A DNA stretch of 64,000 bases from Arthrobacter sp. H16F315. GTDB taxonomy: Bacteria; Actinomycetota; Actinomycetes; Actinomycetales; Micrococcaceae. Below, piece after piece: positions 32,534-41,935 of this stretch. Location: contig NZ_JAMXSS010000002.1 of the NCBI RefSeq assembly GCF_024124825.1, forward strand, positions 1,736,001 through 1,800,000, read 5' to 3'. How positions within the stretch are numbered: position 1 is the first letter of the stretch; each line of letters opens with the position of its first letter. The notes under the pieces were generated by a model, which searched no databases, was not told where the DNA came from, and saw only the letters and a program-made list of their open reading frames with translations. The translations under genes and the position numbers were made by a program.

Positions 32534-33451
32534 GTGACTACACCCAACGCTCCCGTCCGCAAGGCCGTCATCCCCGCAGCCGGCCTCGGAACGAGGTTCC
32601 TTCCGGCGACCAAGGCCATGCCCAAGGAAATGCTGCCGGTCGTCGACAAGCCGGCCATCCAGTACGTCGTGGAGGAAGCAGTCAACGTCGGGCTGACCGA
32701 CATCTTGATGATTACCGGCCGCAACAAGCGCGCGCTGGAGGATCACTTCGACCGCGTCCCTACCCTGGAAGCCACCCTTCAGGCCAAAGGCGACACCGCG
32801 AAGCTTGAGTCCATCCAGGCGGCCAGCAACCTTGGTGATATCCACTACGTGCGCCAGGGCGATCCGCTGGGACTGGGGCACGCCGTCCTGCGGGCAAAGC
32901 AGCACGTGGGTTATGAACCGTTTGCTGTCCTGCTCGGCGATGACCTGATCGATGCCCGCGACGAACTTCTCAGTACCATGATCGAGGTTCAGGCCAAGAC
33001 CGGCGGGTCGGTGATCGCACTGATCGAGGTGGAGCCGTCCGCGATCAGCGCCTACGGCTGCGCCGACGTTCAGGCGATCGAGGGCGAAGAGTACGTCCGG
33101 ATCAAGCACCTGGTAGAGAAGCCTGACGTCGACGATGCCCCGTCCAACCTCGCGATAATTGGGCGCTACGTCCTCCACCCGGCTGTCTTCGAGGTACTGG
33201 AACGCACCAAGCCGGGACGCGGAGGCGAAATCCAGCTCACCGACGCTCTGCAGGAACTTTCCTCCGGCGACGGTGACGGCTACGGCGTGTACGGCGTGGT
33301 CTTCCGTGGCCGCCGCTACGACACCGGCGATAAGCTCAGCTACCTCAAAGCCTGCGTCCAGCTCGCCTGCGACAGTGACGACCTGGGCCCAGGCCTGCGG
33401 GAATGGCTGCCCGGCTTCGCTGCGGGCCTTGCTCCCAGCCTGACCAAGTAG
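32534..33451 (+). CDS. galU: UTP-glucose-1-phosphate uridylyltransferase
   Basis: 305 residues from GTG 32534. The nucleotidyltransferase signature AAGLGTRFLPATKAMPKEML is at 14-33, and KPAIQYVVEEAV follows. GDDLIDA holds the metal-binding Asp, and LVEKPDVDDAPSNLAIIGRYVL binds the sugar phosphate. It makes UDP-glucose for cell-wall and exopolysaccharide synthesis. A GNAT gene starts only 6 bp after its stop. Confidence 0.96.
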   Translation: MTTPNAPVRKAVIPAAGLGTRFLPATKAMPKEMLPVVDKPAIQYVVEEAVNVGLTDILMITGRNKRALEDHFDRVPTLEATLQAKGDTAKLESIQAASNLGDIHYVRQGDPLGLGHAVLRAKQHVGYEPFAVLLGDDLIDARDELLSTMIEVQAKTGGSVIALIEVEPSAISAYGCADVQAIEGEEYVRIKHLVEKPDVDDAPSNLAIIGRYVLHPAVFEVLERTKPGRGGEIQLTDALQELSSGDGDGYGVYGVVFRGRRYDTGDKLSYLKACVQLACDSDDLGPGLREWLPGFAAGLAPSLTK

Positions 33452-33456
33452 CTTCG

Positions 33457-34077
33457 GTGGGGGGCAGCTTCCACTGGCCGGTGACGCTGGAAAGCGGCGA
33501 GCTTGTCTTGCGCCCGATTCGGCACCGGGACCGCAAGGAATGGACGACGGTCCGCTCCCGCAACAGTGAGTGGCTGGCCCCTTGGGAGGCGTCGAACCCG
33601 GAGCCTGGCGGTGGTCTGCCGGACTACCGCCAGATGGTGCGGTCCCTCAAGGCGCAGGCCGCGCAGGGTGTTGGCCTGCCCTTCCTCATCACGGCGCGGA
33701 CCGCCGGCTTCCGGGAACCCGTCATTGTGGGACAGCTGACGGTTTCGTCGATCGTTTGGGGCTCGGCGATGATGGCCACGCTTGGATACTGGGTGGACCG
33801 GGACCGTGCCGGCCAGGGCATCGCCCCGACGGCCGTGGCACTGGTGACGGACTATTGTTTCCAGAGCCTCGGGTTGCATCGGATGGAGATCAACATCCGC
33901 CCTGAAAACGGACCAAGCCTGCGCGTGGTGGAGAAGCTCGGCTTTCGCGACGAAGGCTACCGTCCCCGGTTCCTGCACATCAACGGCGAATGGGCGGACC
34001 ACCGGAGCTTCGCGCTGACCTCTGAAGAAGTGCCAGGCGGGCTGCTGGCCCGCTGGCAGCAGCACGGACCCGAGTGA
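33457..34077 (+). CDS. RimJ/RimL-type GNAT N-acetyltransferase
   Basis: 206 residues from GTG 33457. LVLRPIRHRDRKEWTTVR is the RimJ-type opening, GYWVDRDRAGQGIAPTAVAL the acetyl-CoA motif A, and MEINIRPENGPSLRVVEKLGF the following conserved block. Such enzymes acetylate protein N-termini or small amines; RimJ-type identity is not proof of a ribosomal target. The tight spacing to galU indicates one operon. Confidence 0.88.
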   Translation: MGGSFHWPVTLESGELVLRPIRHRDRKEWTTVRSRNSEWLAPWEASNPEPGGGLPDYRQMVRSLKAQAAQGVGLPFLITARTAGFREPVIVGQLTVSSIVWGSAMMATLGYWVDRDRAGQGIAPTAVALVTDYCFQSLGLHRMEINIRPENGPSLRVVEKLGFRDEGYRPRFLHINGEWADHRSFALTSEEVPGGLLARWQQHGPE

Positions 34078-34194
34078 GCGGCCGGGCCCTTACCGACAAG
34101 CCCGCACGGCATAAATCCAGTCAATTGCCAGTTCCCCGGCGACACACCGGGGACAATGCCGCTCCGAGCAGCGCATTGCTCATACGGTTTTGAT

Positions 34195-35181
34195 GTGGAC
34201 TTCCCTCTTAGCAGCTCTGTGATCCTTGTCATTGCTGTTGCGCTCTGGATTGTGTGGGTTGCCCCCTACATCCTCCGGAACGGACGACACCACCTGCAAC
34301 CCGTGGGCGAGCTCGTGGCGGACGTCATTGATCTAGAACCAGCAGCCCCGCAAGCCGGGAAAGTCATGAAGATGACGGCCCAGCAGGAGAAACCCATGAC
34401 CAGCAGCCAGCGCACCGAATCCGTCCGGGGAACTACCCGGCTTGACGTCGGCCGTGGGCCTGCCGCTACGGGCCCGGCTTTCAAGATACATTTCGGTCGG
34501 CTGGCCCTCGCGCTGGCCGGTTCGCTCTCGTTGCTGACCGGCGTGGTGTCCGCGCTGTTGGGGGTCTTTGGCCTCGTTTCACTCTGGGTGCCCGTTATCG
34601 CGCTGCTGGGCACGGTAGCGGCAGTCGTTGTCCTCCGCGGACTCGCGGTCCGTGACCGTCGCCGCAAGGTGAACGCTGCCTTCCGCGCGGCGATGAGCGC
34701 TCCGGCGCGCCAGGCAGCGCCGGCCCCGGCGCGCACACCATTGCGGGAATCGGCGGGGGAGCCCCGTGAACGGGCCGAGAACCCGCTCTTTGACGCCCAG
34801 GCAGACGATGTTGAACACCCCCGGCGCCGAAGCCGTTGACTGCCCAGGACCTCCGCGAGGCGGCCATGGCGGAAGCTGCGGCTTCGGGCGACACGTCCGT
34901 CCGCCGCGCCGCGGGGGACCCCGGGGGTTCCAGAATCCAGCTGGGAGCCGGTGGAAGTCCCCAAGCCAACCTACGTGGAGGCGCCGAAGGCCCCGCGTGC
35001 CGCCCCTGAACCGCTCGACCTGCCCGAAGCCCCGAAAGCTGTTGGCAAACCCTCGCTGAAGCAGGGCGTGCTGCAGGCACCCGCCGGCACCACAGATACG
35101 GACTCTGAACAAAAGCCCCTCGGCAAGGCGCAGAGCGCCCTGAGCAACCTCGACGACGTCCTGCAGCGGCGCAGGGCCTGA
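34195..35181 (+). CDS. Membrane-anchored protein with proline-rich tail, unknown function (two frame breaks)
   Basis: No named family is recognised. FPLSSSVILVIAVALWIVWVAPYILRN forms an N-terminal helix. A second pair of helices lies near 100-145 (LALALAGSLSLLTGVV, SLWVPVIALLGTVAAVVV). A long Pro/Ala/Glu region then ends SNLDDVLQRRRA. The first frame stops at 34839. Adding one C at 34818-34822 leads into TAQDLREAAMAEAA, and removing one G at 34923-34927 leads into SWEPVEVPKPTYVEAP, giving about 329 residues. The two breaks compensate, which supports a single gene. Start GTG 34195 is a best guess. It follows galU and the GNAT gene on the same strand. Confidence 0.65.
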
Positions 35182-35194
35182 CCACTCGTTTCCG

Positions 35195-35237
35195 AAGCCC
35201 CGGGCTGCTCGCAGTGGCCGCCCGGGGCTTTCCTTTT
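35195..35237 (+). terminator. Rho-independent terminator
   Basis: AAGCCCCGGGC and GCCCGGGGCTT make a perfect 11-bp stem followed by TCCTTTT. It closes the galU-GNAT-membrane protein unit. Confidence 0.9.
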
Positions 35238-35320
35238 GTCCCGGCGCGTCCGGCCGGGCCGGTCAGGACTGGCAGGTCCAAAACGGTCAGAAACCAGGCG
35301 CCGCCCGGTAGCCTCAGGGC

Positions 35321-36121
35321 ATGACAAGAATTTGTGTTGCCGGCGGAACCGGCCAGGTGGGCCGGGAAGTGGTGCACCAAGCTGTCGCCGGCGGACACGT
35401 GGTGACATTCCTCAGTCGGAACCCGCCTGAGCCCGGCCCCAACGTCCGGACCAGCGGCGCGGAATACTTTCCGGCCGACGTCGCCACCGGGGCGGGACTG
35501 GCGGCAGCGCTGGCCGGCGCGGACGTTGTGATCGATTGTCTGGAGGGGCGCGCAGGCAATGCCTTGGCGCACTTCGCCGACGGCGGCGCACGCCTGCTTG
35601 CGGCTGCCCAGGACGCCGGTGTGGCGAGGGCTGTGCTGCTCTCGATCGTCAATTGTGACCGCAGCGCCTTCGCGTACTACGCCTCGAAGGCAGCCAAAGA
35701 ACAGGTCTACGCGCGGGCCGGGCTCGAAAGCGTCACGGTCCGGGTGACACAGTTCCATTCCTTCCTCACGACGATCTTCGCGGCGGGCTCGAAGCTGCGC
35801 GTCATCCCGGTCGTCGACGGCGTTCGTTTCCAGCCAATTGCGCCCGCCGATGCCGCGGCTGCCCTGCTTGAGGCAGCGCTTGAACCTTCGGCAGGCAAGC
35901 GGCACAGTCTCAGGACCATTGGTGGCCCGGAAATCCAGGACATGCGGGAATTCGCCCGGCAATGGAAGGCGGCTACGGGGTCGCGTGGACGGTTGATCCG
36001 TTTCCCGTTGCCCGGGGCACTGGGCAAATACCTGCGCGCAGGCCTGAACGTGGTGCCGGAACAGCGCCGCGCCGGTGAAACTTTTAGTGGCTGGTTGGCA
36101 AAGAAGCCAGATAGTTTGTAG
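35321..36121 (+). CDS. NAD(P)-binding protein of the NmrA/atypical SDR type
   Basis: 266 residues. The dinucleotide loop is VAGGTGQVGREVV at 5-17, followed by GADVVIDCLEG and VLLSIVNCD. There is no canonical YxxxK pair in the usual place (YYASKAAKEQVY carries a Y-x-x-S-K variant), so it may act as a redox sensor or an atypical reductase. It is a single gene immediately upstream of tRNA-Ala and marks the left chromosomal flank of the island. Confidence 0.82.
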   Translation: MTRICVAGGTGQVGREVVHQAVAGGHVVTFLSRNPPEPGPNVRTSGAEYFPADVATGAGLAAALAGADVVIDCLEGRAGNALAHFADGGARLLAAAQDAGVARAVLLSIVNCDRSAFAYYASKAAKEQVYARAGLESVTVRVTQFHSFLTTIFAAGSKLRVIPVVDGVRFQPIAPADAAAALLEAALEPSAGKRHSLRTIGGPEIQDMREFARQWKAATGSRGRLIRFPLPGALGKYLRAGLNVVPEQRRAGETFSGWLAKKPDSL

Positions 36122-36167
36122 CCTAGGGACACCGGCAACGCCGTTCCATCTGGACCGGCGTTGCTTC

Positions 36168-36240
36168 GGGGCTATAGCTCAGTTGGTAGAGCGCTTCGTT
36201 CGCATCGAAGAGGTCAGGAGTTCGAATCTCCTTAGCTCCA
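36168..36240 (+). tRNA. tRNA-Ala (anticodon CGC)
   Basis: A 73-base cloverleaf. The acceptor GGGGCTA pairs with TAGCTCC and includes the G3-U70 pair that identifies tRNA-Ala. The D arm is GCTC/GAGC; the anticodon stem CTTCG/CGAAG encloses TTCGCAT, giving anticodon CGC for codon GCG. The T arm is AGGAG-TTCGAAT-CTCCT. CCA is not encoded. The 3' half from 36203 is duplicated at 44249, so this gene is the integration site of the island. Confidence 0.97.
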
Positions 36241-36242
36241 CA
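36203..36242. repeat. Attachment-site repeat at tRNA-Ala (left copy)
   Basis: A 40-bp stretch from the anticodon stem to just past the tRNA 3' end, identical to 44249-44288. It keeps the tRNA intact, as expected when an element brings its own copy of the tRNA 3' end. Confidence 0.93.
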
Positions 36243-36402
36243 GTTTGCAGGGGTTTTTGAACCTTTGAATGCACGGAATAAACACTTTGATAACACTTTG
36301 CTTCAGAAACTGGCCCAGCGGGTCCTGTACATTTCTGTGCCATGCGCTCGGTGTAGTGCGGACCAGCACGTCACAGGGGCTGACTGGCCTCCCTCGGTAG
36401 CA

Positions 36403-37657
36403 TTACGCCCGGCGGATCATCCGCTTCGAGTCGACCAGCATCAGGGGGCCGCGCCGATGAGGGGCACGACTGACAGTTGCCAGATCCCGGCACCTGCCCA
36501 GTCAGCGATAGCGACCAGACGGGCGAACAAGAGTCCGGAGAATGCTGCCGCGACGTAGTACGTCAGCATGAACAAACCCTGCCCGCGGCCCACGTGCCCG
36601 GGGCGCACGCTGCGCTGCATGGCAGTGGAGCAGTTGGTGAACAGGAAGCCGCTGGCAAATGCCCCCATCAGGAAGGCCAGGATGTACTGGCCAAGAATGT
36701 CCGTCACGACGACGTACATAAGGAAGGCAACCGCGGAGGTTGCAACAAAGGATCCGGCGAGCAGCCATTTCTGGCTGTATTTGTCGCCCAGCCAGCCGGC
36801 CAGCAGGGCCAGCATGGCGCCGATGCCAGACATGAAGACGGCGAGTGCAGCCTGCCCGGCATCGAAGCCGAGTGCTTCCCGGAGAAAAATCGGGTAAAGA
36901 CCCAGGAAGCCGTAGAAGACCGTTCCGCTGACAACGCATGCGATCCCGAATCCGATTGTGTTCCGGTTATACGGGCTGGCCGGCATGTAGCTGAAGTCCG
37001 CTTCCTGCGAAGCAGTTCCCGCGCCTGACCTCGTCTCCGACATGCGGCGGTAAACAGTGACCAGAATCAACACTGCCATCAGGATCCCGCTTCCTCCGAA
37101 GAGGAAGAAAGGAGCCCGCCAGTTTTGGAAGGCGGCGGCGAAGGGCACACCGACCAAGGGACCAAGGAAGATACCGGCGCCAAAGGCAACGCCAATGAAA
37201 CCGGCAGCAAAGCCCTCCGGTGGAAGAAAAACGACCCGACGAGGGCGTACAACGCAGTTGCCTGCACGCCCTCGCCGACTCCGGAGATGATCCGGTAGGC
37301 CGCCATGTCAAAGAATCCAACGGCTAGGGGACCAGCCAATGGCGCCAAGGAGTAGACCAAGACGCTACCGATGATCACGGTTTTCCTGGCATAGCGGTCG
37401 ACGACGAATCCGTCGAGGGAGCCTGCGACCGCCGGACCGATGGTGAATCCGGTCGCCAGGAGTCCCGACTGCTCCAGGGTGAAGCCGAAATCCTTCCGGA
37501 TCTCCGGCAGGAGCGGATAGAAGACTTGCCGGTCCATGGCGTTGAGCATCCGGGACAAGAGAACGGCAAAAACTACGGCTATGGCCGCGGGCGCCAGCGG
37601 GCGTTATGCGCCCTTGGTGTCCGGGGCCGGGGCGCCGGTCGTAACGGTGGAAGACAT
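36403..37657 (-). pseudogene. MFS transporter, broken (in-frame stop and two frame breaks)
   Basis: The protein would be about 418 residues with twelve helices of the aromatic-acid/anion type of major facilitator (DRQVFYPLLPEIRKDFGFT, DRYARKT loop). The start is ATG 37657 behind a perfect AAGGAG site, but codon 18 is TAA (37604-37606), just before helix 1. The frame then breaks at the CCC run 37213-37215 (one base missing, restoring HRRGFAAGFIGVAFG) and again at 36444-36448 (restoring APLMLVDSKRMIRRA and a stop at 36403). The two indels look like the sequence errors found elsewhere; the stop codon does not fit that pattern and may be a real mutation or a base error. It is probably the uptake gene of the cluster. 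Confidence 0.75.
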
Positions 37658-37711
37658 AGTTCTCCTTGAGAGGGGGGCAACGTAGTGGATGTAAGGTGCG
37701 AAACTGCTGGT

Positions 37712-39168
37712 TTAGAGCTGCTGGCCGTGCGTGGCGGCGCTGCTGTACTCGGTGTACATGTAGGGGTTGTCGAGGATCTTCGTTTCGGGGATGTCCGGAT
37801 TCATGCCCTGGGCCCAGGTGTCCTTTCCGAGTGTGGACTGCAGGTGCTCCACGGTGGCGCTGACCTTGTTGCGGAGTGCGTCCAGGTCCACTCCGACGAG
37901 GCGGTGGTTGTGTTTGACCGTCCGCCCGTTCACTAGGACTGTCTGCACGTCGCCGCGGCCGGCCTGCAGGGCTACATGGCCGTACGGGTTGATGAGGGGA
38001 ACGCCGTCGGCGAGAAATCGTTCTTCAGCAGGACGAGGTCGGCTTTCTTGCCGGCTTCGATGCTGCCGACGGCGTGGTCCAGTCCGAGGGCGGCGGCGCC
38101 GCCGCGGGTTGCCCAGTCCACGACGTGTTCGGCCCGCAGCGCGGAGTGTGTGACGGTGTCGCCAGACTCGTGGGCCCGCATGTGTTCGTAAGAGCGGTCG
38201 GCGCCCAGCGTTGTGCGCATGGCTGTGAAGAGGTCGCTGCTGAACCACACGCTGGTGTCAACCGACAGCGAGACCGGGATGTTGTGCTGGCGCAGCGCCC
38301 AGGAGGGCGGGTAACCCTGTCCGCAGCTCTGCTCGCTCTCGGTCGAGAGTGAGACGGACCCGCCGGTGGCGGCGATGCGCTGGTATGAGTCCTGGCTCAG
38401 GGTGGCGGCGTGCACGTAGACGGTTCCGGGTGTCATGAAGCCGTGCTCGTACATGAGCCGGATGCTGTCGTCATTGGTGGCGCCCCAGACGCCGGCATGC
38501 GTAGTGACGGAGAGGTCGAGTTCCCGCGCCGCTTCGAAGGCCGCCTTCTCCGGGAAGGCAGGATCTCCGGTGACATCGAAAGCCAGCTGGAACTTCAGCA
38601 TGTCGGACCGCCGGTTGCGCCGCGCGACGAACTCCCTGAACTCGGCTGTCGTGGACCAGTCCCAAGGGCCGGCGAAGATGTTCCCGGGGGCGAACACGAA
38701 GCGCCCGCCCGTGCCTTCGAGGGCGTCCAGGGCGGCCTCCGCGTGGTCCAGCGTGCTAAGGCCGTGAGACCAGTCCACACTCGTTGTCACCCCTGCATCC
38801 AGCGCATCCCAGGCCGAGAGGAGGTTGCCCGTGGCGATGTCCTCGGGCCGGAAGGAGCGGCCGTGTTCAAGGTAGTACCAGACAAAGTATTGGGTCAGGG
38901 TCCAGTCCGCACCGTAACCGCGCATGGCGGTCTGCCACATGTGCCTGTGGGTGTCGACCATGCCGGGCATGATGATGCCGCCGGCGGCGTCGATCTCGAA
39001 AGTCCCTTCGGGCACTTCCAGGGACCGGCCGATCCCTGCGATGTCCTCGCCGATGATAAGCACATCGGTGTTGTTGAGGACCGTCCTGGCGCCATCCATC
39101 GTCAAGACGGTGCCGTTGCGGAATACGATGGGCTGTCCCTGGGCCGGGAGAGCGGTGGGCTTGTTCAT
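37712..39168 (-). CDS. Amidohydrolase-family aminohydrolase (TrzN/AtzA/guanine-deaminase-like; frame break at 37996-37999)
   Basis: About 485 residues from ATG 39168, with AGGAG four bases before. GGIIMPGMVDTHRHMW carries the HxH metal motif, SVTTHAGVW the third His, and GTVYVHAATLS and SLSVDTSVW the later metal/catalytic positions, as in metal-dependent hydrolases acting on ring C-N or C-Cl bonds. The C-terminus is restored by one C in the CCCC run (GGGG at 37996-37999 on the plus strand), giving FPLINPYGHVALQAGRGDVQTVLVNG. Substrate is unknown. In this cluster it could remove an amino, chloro or similar group before ring cleavage. Confidence 0.85.
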
Positions 39169-39223
39169 GTCACTCCTATGAGCCATTACCCGCGTTGGGC
39201 GGGTGGGGTTTGTGCGGTGGCGG

Positions 39224-39745
39224 CTAGTGCCGTCCGCGTCTGAGCAGCAGCACGAAGGGCACTGCCGAAAGCAGGGCAAGGATGGGTATGGCCAGGGCAT
39301 GGATCCAGGAAGGCCCTAGCCATGGAGCCAGGGGAGGCCAACCTGAGGCAAGGAGTCCGTCGAGCGAGTACTGACCGGATCCGCCGATGCCTATGGTCGT
39401 CATAGCCGCGGCGAGGACGTAGGGGTATTCGCCTCCTCCGGCCGAATTCCAGAACCGCCCCGAGTTCAAGTGCATGGTGAGGCCAGCAACAAGCATGGTG
39501 CCGGTGCCGATGAGGGCCGCCAATGGAGTGGCAAGGCCCACGACCAGCAGCGATGCAGCAAGAAGCTCCATGGTTCCGGCCACCGCCACCATCGGGATGC
39601 CCGGTTTGAGTCCGAGGGATTCGAACAGCGTGGCTTGGCGCCGTAGCCCGTTACCGCCGAACCAGCCGAACAACTTCTGCGCCGCATGGGCGAACAGTAT
39701 GACGCCGAGAATGAGGCGGAATACGAGCACGGCTGTATCCAGCAT
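39224..39745 (-). CDS. DoxX-family membrane protein
   Basis: 173 residues with four hydrophobic helices. LGVILFAHAAQKLFGWFGG and MVAVAGTMELLAASLLVVGL are characteristic of the DoxX family. Members accompany varied redox systems and often have no proven function. Gap to the amidohydrolase is 55 bp and to ligA 42 bp, in one minus-strand run, so it likely belongs to the catabolic operon. Confidence 0.88.
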   Translation of the reverse strand: MLDTAVLVFRLILGVILFAHAAQKLFGWFGGNGLRRQATLFESLGLKPGIPMVAVAGTMELLAASLLVVGLATPLAALIGTGTMLVAGLTMHLNSGRFWNSAGGGEYPYVLAAAMTTIGIGGSGQYSLDGLLASGWPPLAPWLGPSWIHALAIPILALLSAVPFVLLLRRGRH

Positions 39746-39787
39746 GGCTGTTGTCCTTCCTGTCTGGGGCTTGTTTGGAGGCGTGGC

Positions 39788-40153
39788 TCAGAGGGCTACG
39801 GAGGGGTAGTCCCTGTGGGTCCAAGGCTCCAGTCGATGGGCCCATTCGCGCTGGTAGGCCAGGGGTCCTTTTTCAGCGGCCCAGTCTTCGTCGAAGAGCC
39901 CGATGAAAAGTGTCAGGTAGAGGAAGAAGTGGGCGCCGTAGGCGAACAGCCATTCGTAGTCGTACGTCTCCAGTGCGCGACGCTCCTCGTCGGTGAAGGA
40001 GAGCCAGGAAGTTTTCTCGGCGCTGTTGAGCCAGGTGCCCACCCCCTTTTCCCATGCCTCGATGGTGCCGGCAGGGTCGGTCTTGTACTTGGCCACCCAT
40101 TCTGGGTCCCGGTCGATCGTGTACAGGAATTTGTTGACGTAGTACTTGCTCAT
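39788..40153 (-). CDS. LigA-like subunit of class III extradiol dioxygenase
   Basis: 121 residues, close to the LigA subunit length, with NKFLYTIDRDPEWVAKYKTDP, FTDEERRALETYDYEWLFAYG and AHFFLYLTL. In protocatechuate 4,5-dioxygenase the alpha subunit LigA forms a lid over the active site of LigB. The ATG overlaps the ligB-like stop by four bases (40150-40153), so the two are made together. The ring substrate cannot be read from sequence. Confidence 0.87.
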   Translation of the reverse strand: MSKYYVNKFLYTIDRDPEWVAKYKTDPAGTIEAWEKGVGTWLNSAEKTSWLSFTDEERRALETYDYEWLFAYGAHFFLYLTLFIGLFDEDWAAEKGPLAYQREWAHRLEPWTHRDYPSVAL

Positions 40154-41094
40154 GCCGACGCTCCATCCTTCTCGGCGTAAACGGGCCCGACGGTGGCGCC
40201 GGAGGATGCGGCAGCCGTGGCTGCGGCCTCGGCAAGCTTGTCGCTCTTCTGCGGGTACCAGGTCATGTACATTTCCCGGGTGTGGAAGAGGTCCAACTGA
40301 TCGACGTAATCGGCTTCCTCAGGTCCGGCGATGCCCATCATGAGGATCAGGTCCATGAAGCCGTGCGTGGCGTTTCCGGCTCCCGCCATGGATTCATGGG
40401 TGACGTTGTCGAGGATCGCTTCAATGTTGCCGGTGGAGAGCCATTCGATGGCCTTGGCGTCGAAGTCCGGATCGGGCCCGTGTTCGCCGAACATGCGGGG
40501 TCCGCCCAGTTCGAGGGACAGGTGCCCTGTGCCGATGGCCGCAATCTTCTTCTCCGAGGGGTACGCGTCGATGATCTTGCGGATGGCCCGGCCCAGGTCC
40601 CAGAACCTTTTCGGGGACGGCAGCGGCGGGGCGAAGATGTTGGTATAGATCGGCACAATAGGCAGGTCCGCGTCCGGCCGGACGGTGATAATGGGACACA
40701 CAATGGAGTGGTCAATTTTCAGTTCGTGGCTGAAGGAAAAGTCGAAGCCTGCATCCAGCAGCCCCTGGTGCAGGAAGTTGGACAGGTCCACGTCCCCGTC
40801 GAGCAGGTACTTGGGGATGCCGAACTCGCGTTCCTCGTTGTAGAAGGTCGCGTCGTATTTTTCCTGCTTTCCGATCAGGAAGGTCGGATAGTTGTCCAGG
40901 AAAAACTGGTGGAAGTGGTCGGCGCCCACCATAACCAGCACGTCCGGTTCCGCTGCTGTAAGAGTCTGGCGGTAGGCCTCTACCTTGCGCTGCCATTCGT
41001 CGGCCTGTGGCATTCTTTGCTCGGAATGGTCAGTGGTTGCTTTGAGGTAGAACGGGTGATGGGTGCTGGCCAGCACGGCCGTTAGATCAGCCAT
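40150..41094 (-). CDS. LigB-like catalytic subunit, class III extradiol ring-cleavage dioxygenase
   Basis: 314 residues. STHHPF at 10-15 and GADHFHQFF near 57-65 provide the two iron-binding His positions, THESMAGAG near 235 the Glu ligand, and IGTGHLSLELGG near 190 the catalytic His of the LigB family. Such enzymes open catechol-type rings next to the diol with Fe(II) and O2. Candidates are protocatechuate, gallate or a substituted relative. It overlaps the citryl-CoA-lyase-like gene by 8 bp. Confidence 0.9.
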   Translation of the reverse strand: MADLTAVLASTHHPFYLKATTDHSEQRMPQADEWQRKVEAYRQTLTAAEPDVLVMVGADHFHQFFLDNYPTFLIGKQEKYDATFYNEEREFGIPKYLLDGDVDLSNFLHQGLLDAGFDFSFSHELKIDHSIVCPIITVRPDADLPIVPIYTNIFAPPLPSPKRFWDLGRAIRKIIDAYPSEKKIAAIGTGHLSLELGGPRMFGEHGPDPDFDAKAIEWLSTGNIEAILDNVTHESMAGAGNATHGFMDLILMMGIAGPEEADYVDQLDLFHTREMYMTWYPQKSDKLAEAAATAAASSGATVGPVYAEKDGASA

Positions 41095-41935
41095 GGTCTT
41101 CTCTCCTTGTTGATTCCCAGGCGGTCTGGTTGTCTGGGGAAACGTAGACGGCGTTGCGGTCCACGCTCATGTAGATGTCGTTGGCGATGGGGTTGCGGCG
41201 CTCTTCGGCGATCTGTCCGAGCAGTCCGGCCGCCCGGGCAAGGAGCGCGAAGCCGCGCAGCAGATCCGGGGGCAGGCCGAGATCTGCGAGGGCAGCGCCA
41301 CACACGCCGGCACCGTTGAGCGGAAGCCGCCGTCCCAGGGCGGCCTTGCTCATCCGGCCGATGGCTTCAAACAAGCACAGGTGCGGCCCGCGCAGTCCCT
41401 CTTCTGCGGCGATGCCGATGAGCGCAGGGGTTCGGGGGTCTCCATCCTTGTGGTTTGGGTGGCCCAAGCCGGGCACGAACTTACCTGTTGCCCGCTGGGT
41501 GCGGATGGCTTCGAGGGCCATCTTGTTCCAGCCCTCGTCGGTGTCCGGGAGATCGTCGGTGTGCTCGGCGAGGGTTGCAGCGAGAAACTGGGCGCAGTCC
41601 TCGGTGACGCCCAGGAAGCGGGAGCCGCCGCCTAGCAGACCTGCGGCCATCGCCCCCTGGAGTGAGTCCGGAGCGCTGAGGTACGTGAGGCGGGCAGCGA
41701 TGGCGGTGGGGGTGAACCCATGGTCGGCGAGGGCGACGAGCACCGATTCGAAGACCCGCAGCTCGCCCGCACTTGGGCGCCGCATGGCCACGAGCCAGAA
41801 CGCCAGTTCTCCGAAGCTGACCTTACCCATCAGGTCCTGGGCCAGGTCTTGGCCCAGGAGCCGGATTTCGGTGGGGGTTGAGGTTCCCAGCGAGGTGGGG
41901 AATTGCATGTTGTCCGAGTCTGGTGTGGTGGTCAT
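41087..41935 (-). CDS. Citryl-CoA-lyase-like protein (short citrate synthase family)
   Basis: 282 residues from ATG 41935, which overlaps the CaiB stop as ATGA. VPGLGHPNHKDGDPRTPAL is the conserved substrate-binding and catalytic block of the citrate synthase superfamily, and the short length matches citryl-CoA lyase rather than full citrate synthase. Known members cleave citryl-CoA to acetyl-CoA and oxaloacetate. Beside a CoA-transferase and a ring-cleavage enzyme it more likely splits a CoA ester formed from the ring-cleavage product; that is inference. Confidence 0.82.
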   Translation of the reverse strand: MTTTPDSDNMQFPTSLGTSTPTEIRLLGQDLAQDLMGKVSFGELAFWLVAMRRPSAGELRVFESVLVALADHGFTPTAIAARLTYLSAPDSLQGAMAAGLLGGGSRFLGVTEDCAQFLAATLAEHTDDLPDTDEGWNKMALEAIRTQRATGKFVPGLGHPNHKDGDPRTPALIGIAAEEGLRGPHLCLFEAIGRMSKAALGRRLPLNGAGVCGAALADLGLPPDLLRGFALLARAAGLLGQIAEERRNPIANDIYMSVDRNAVYVSPDNQTAWESTRREDHG

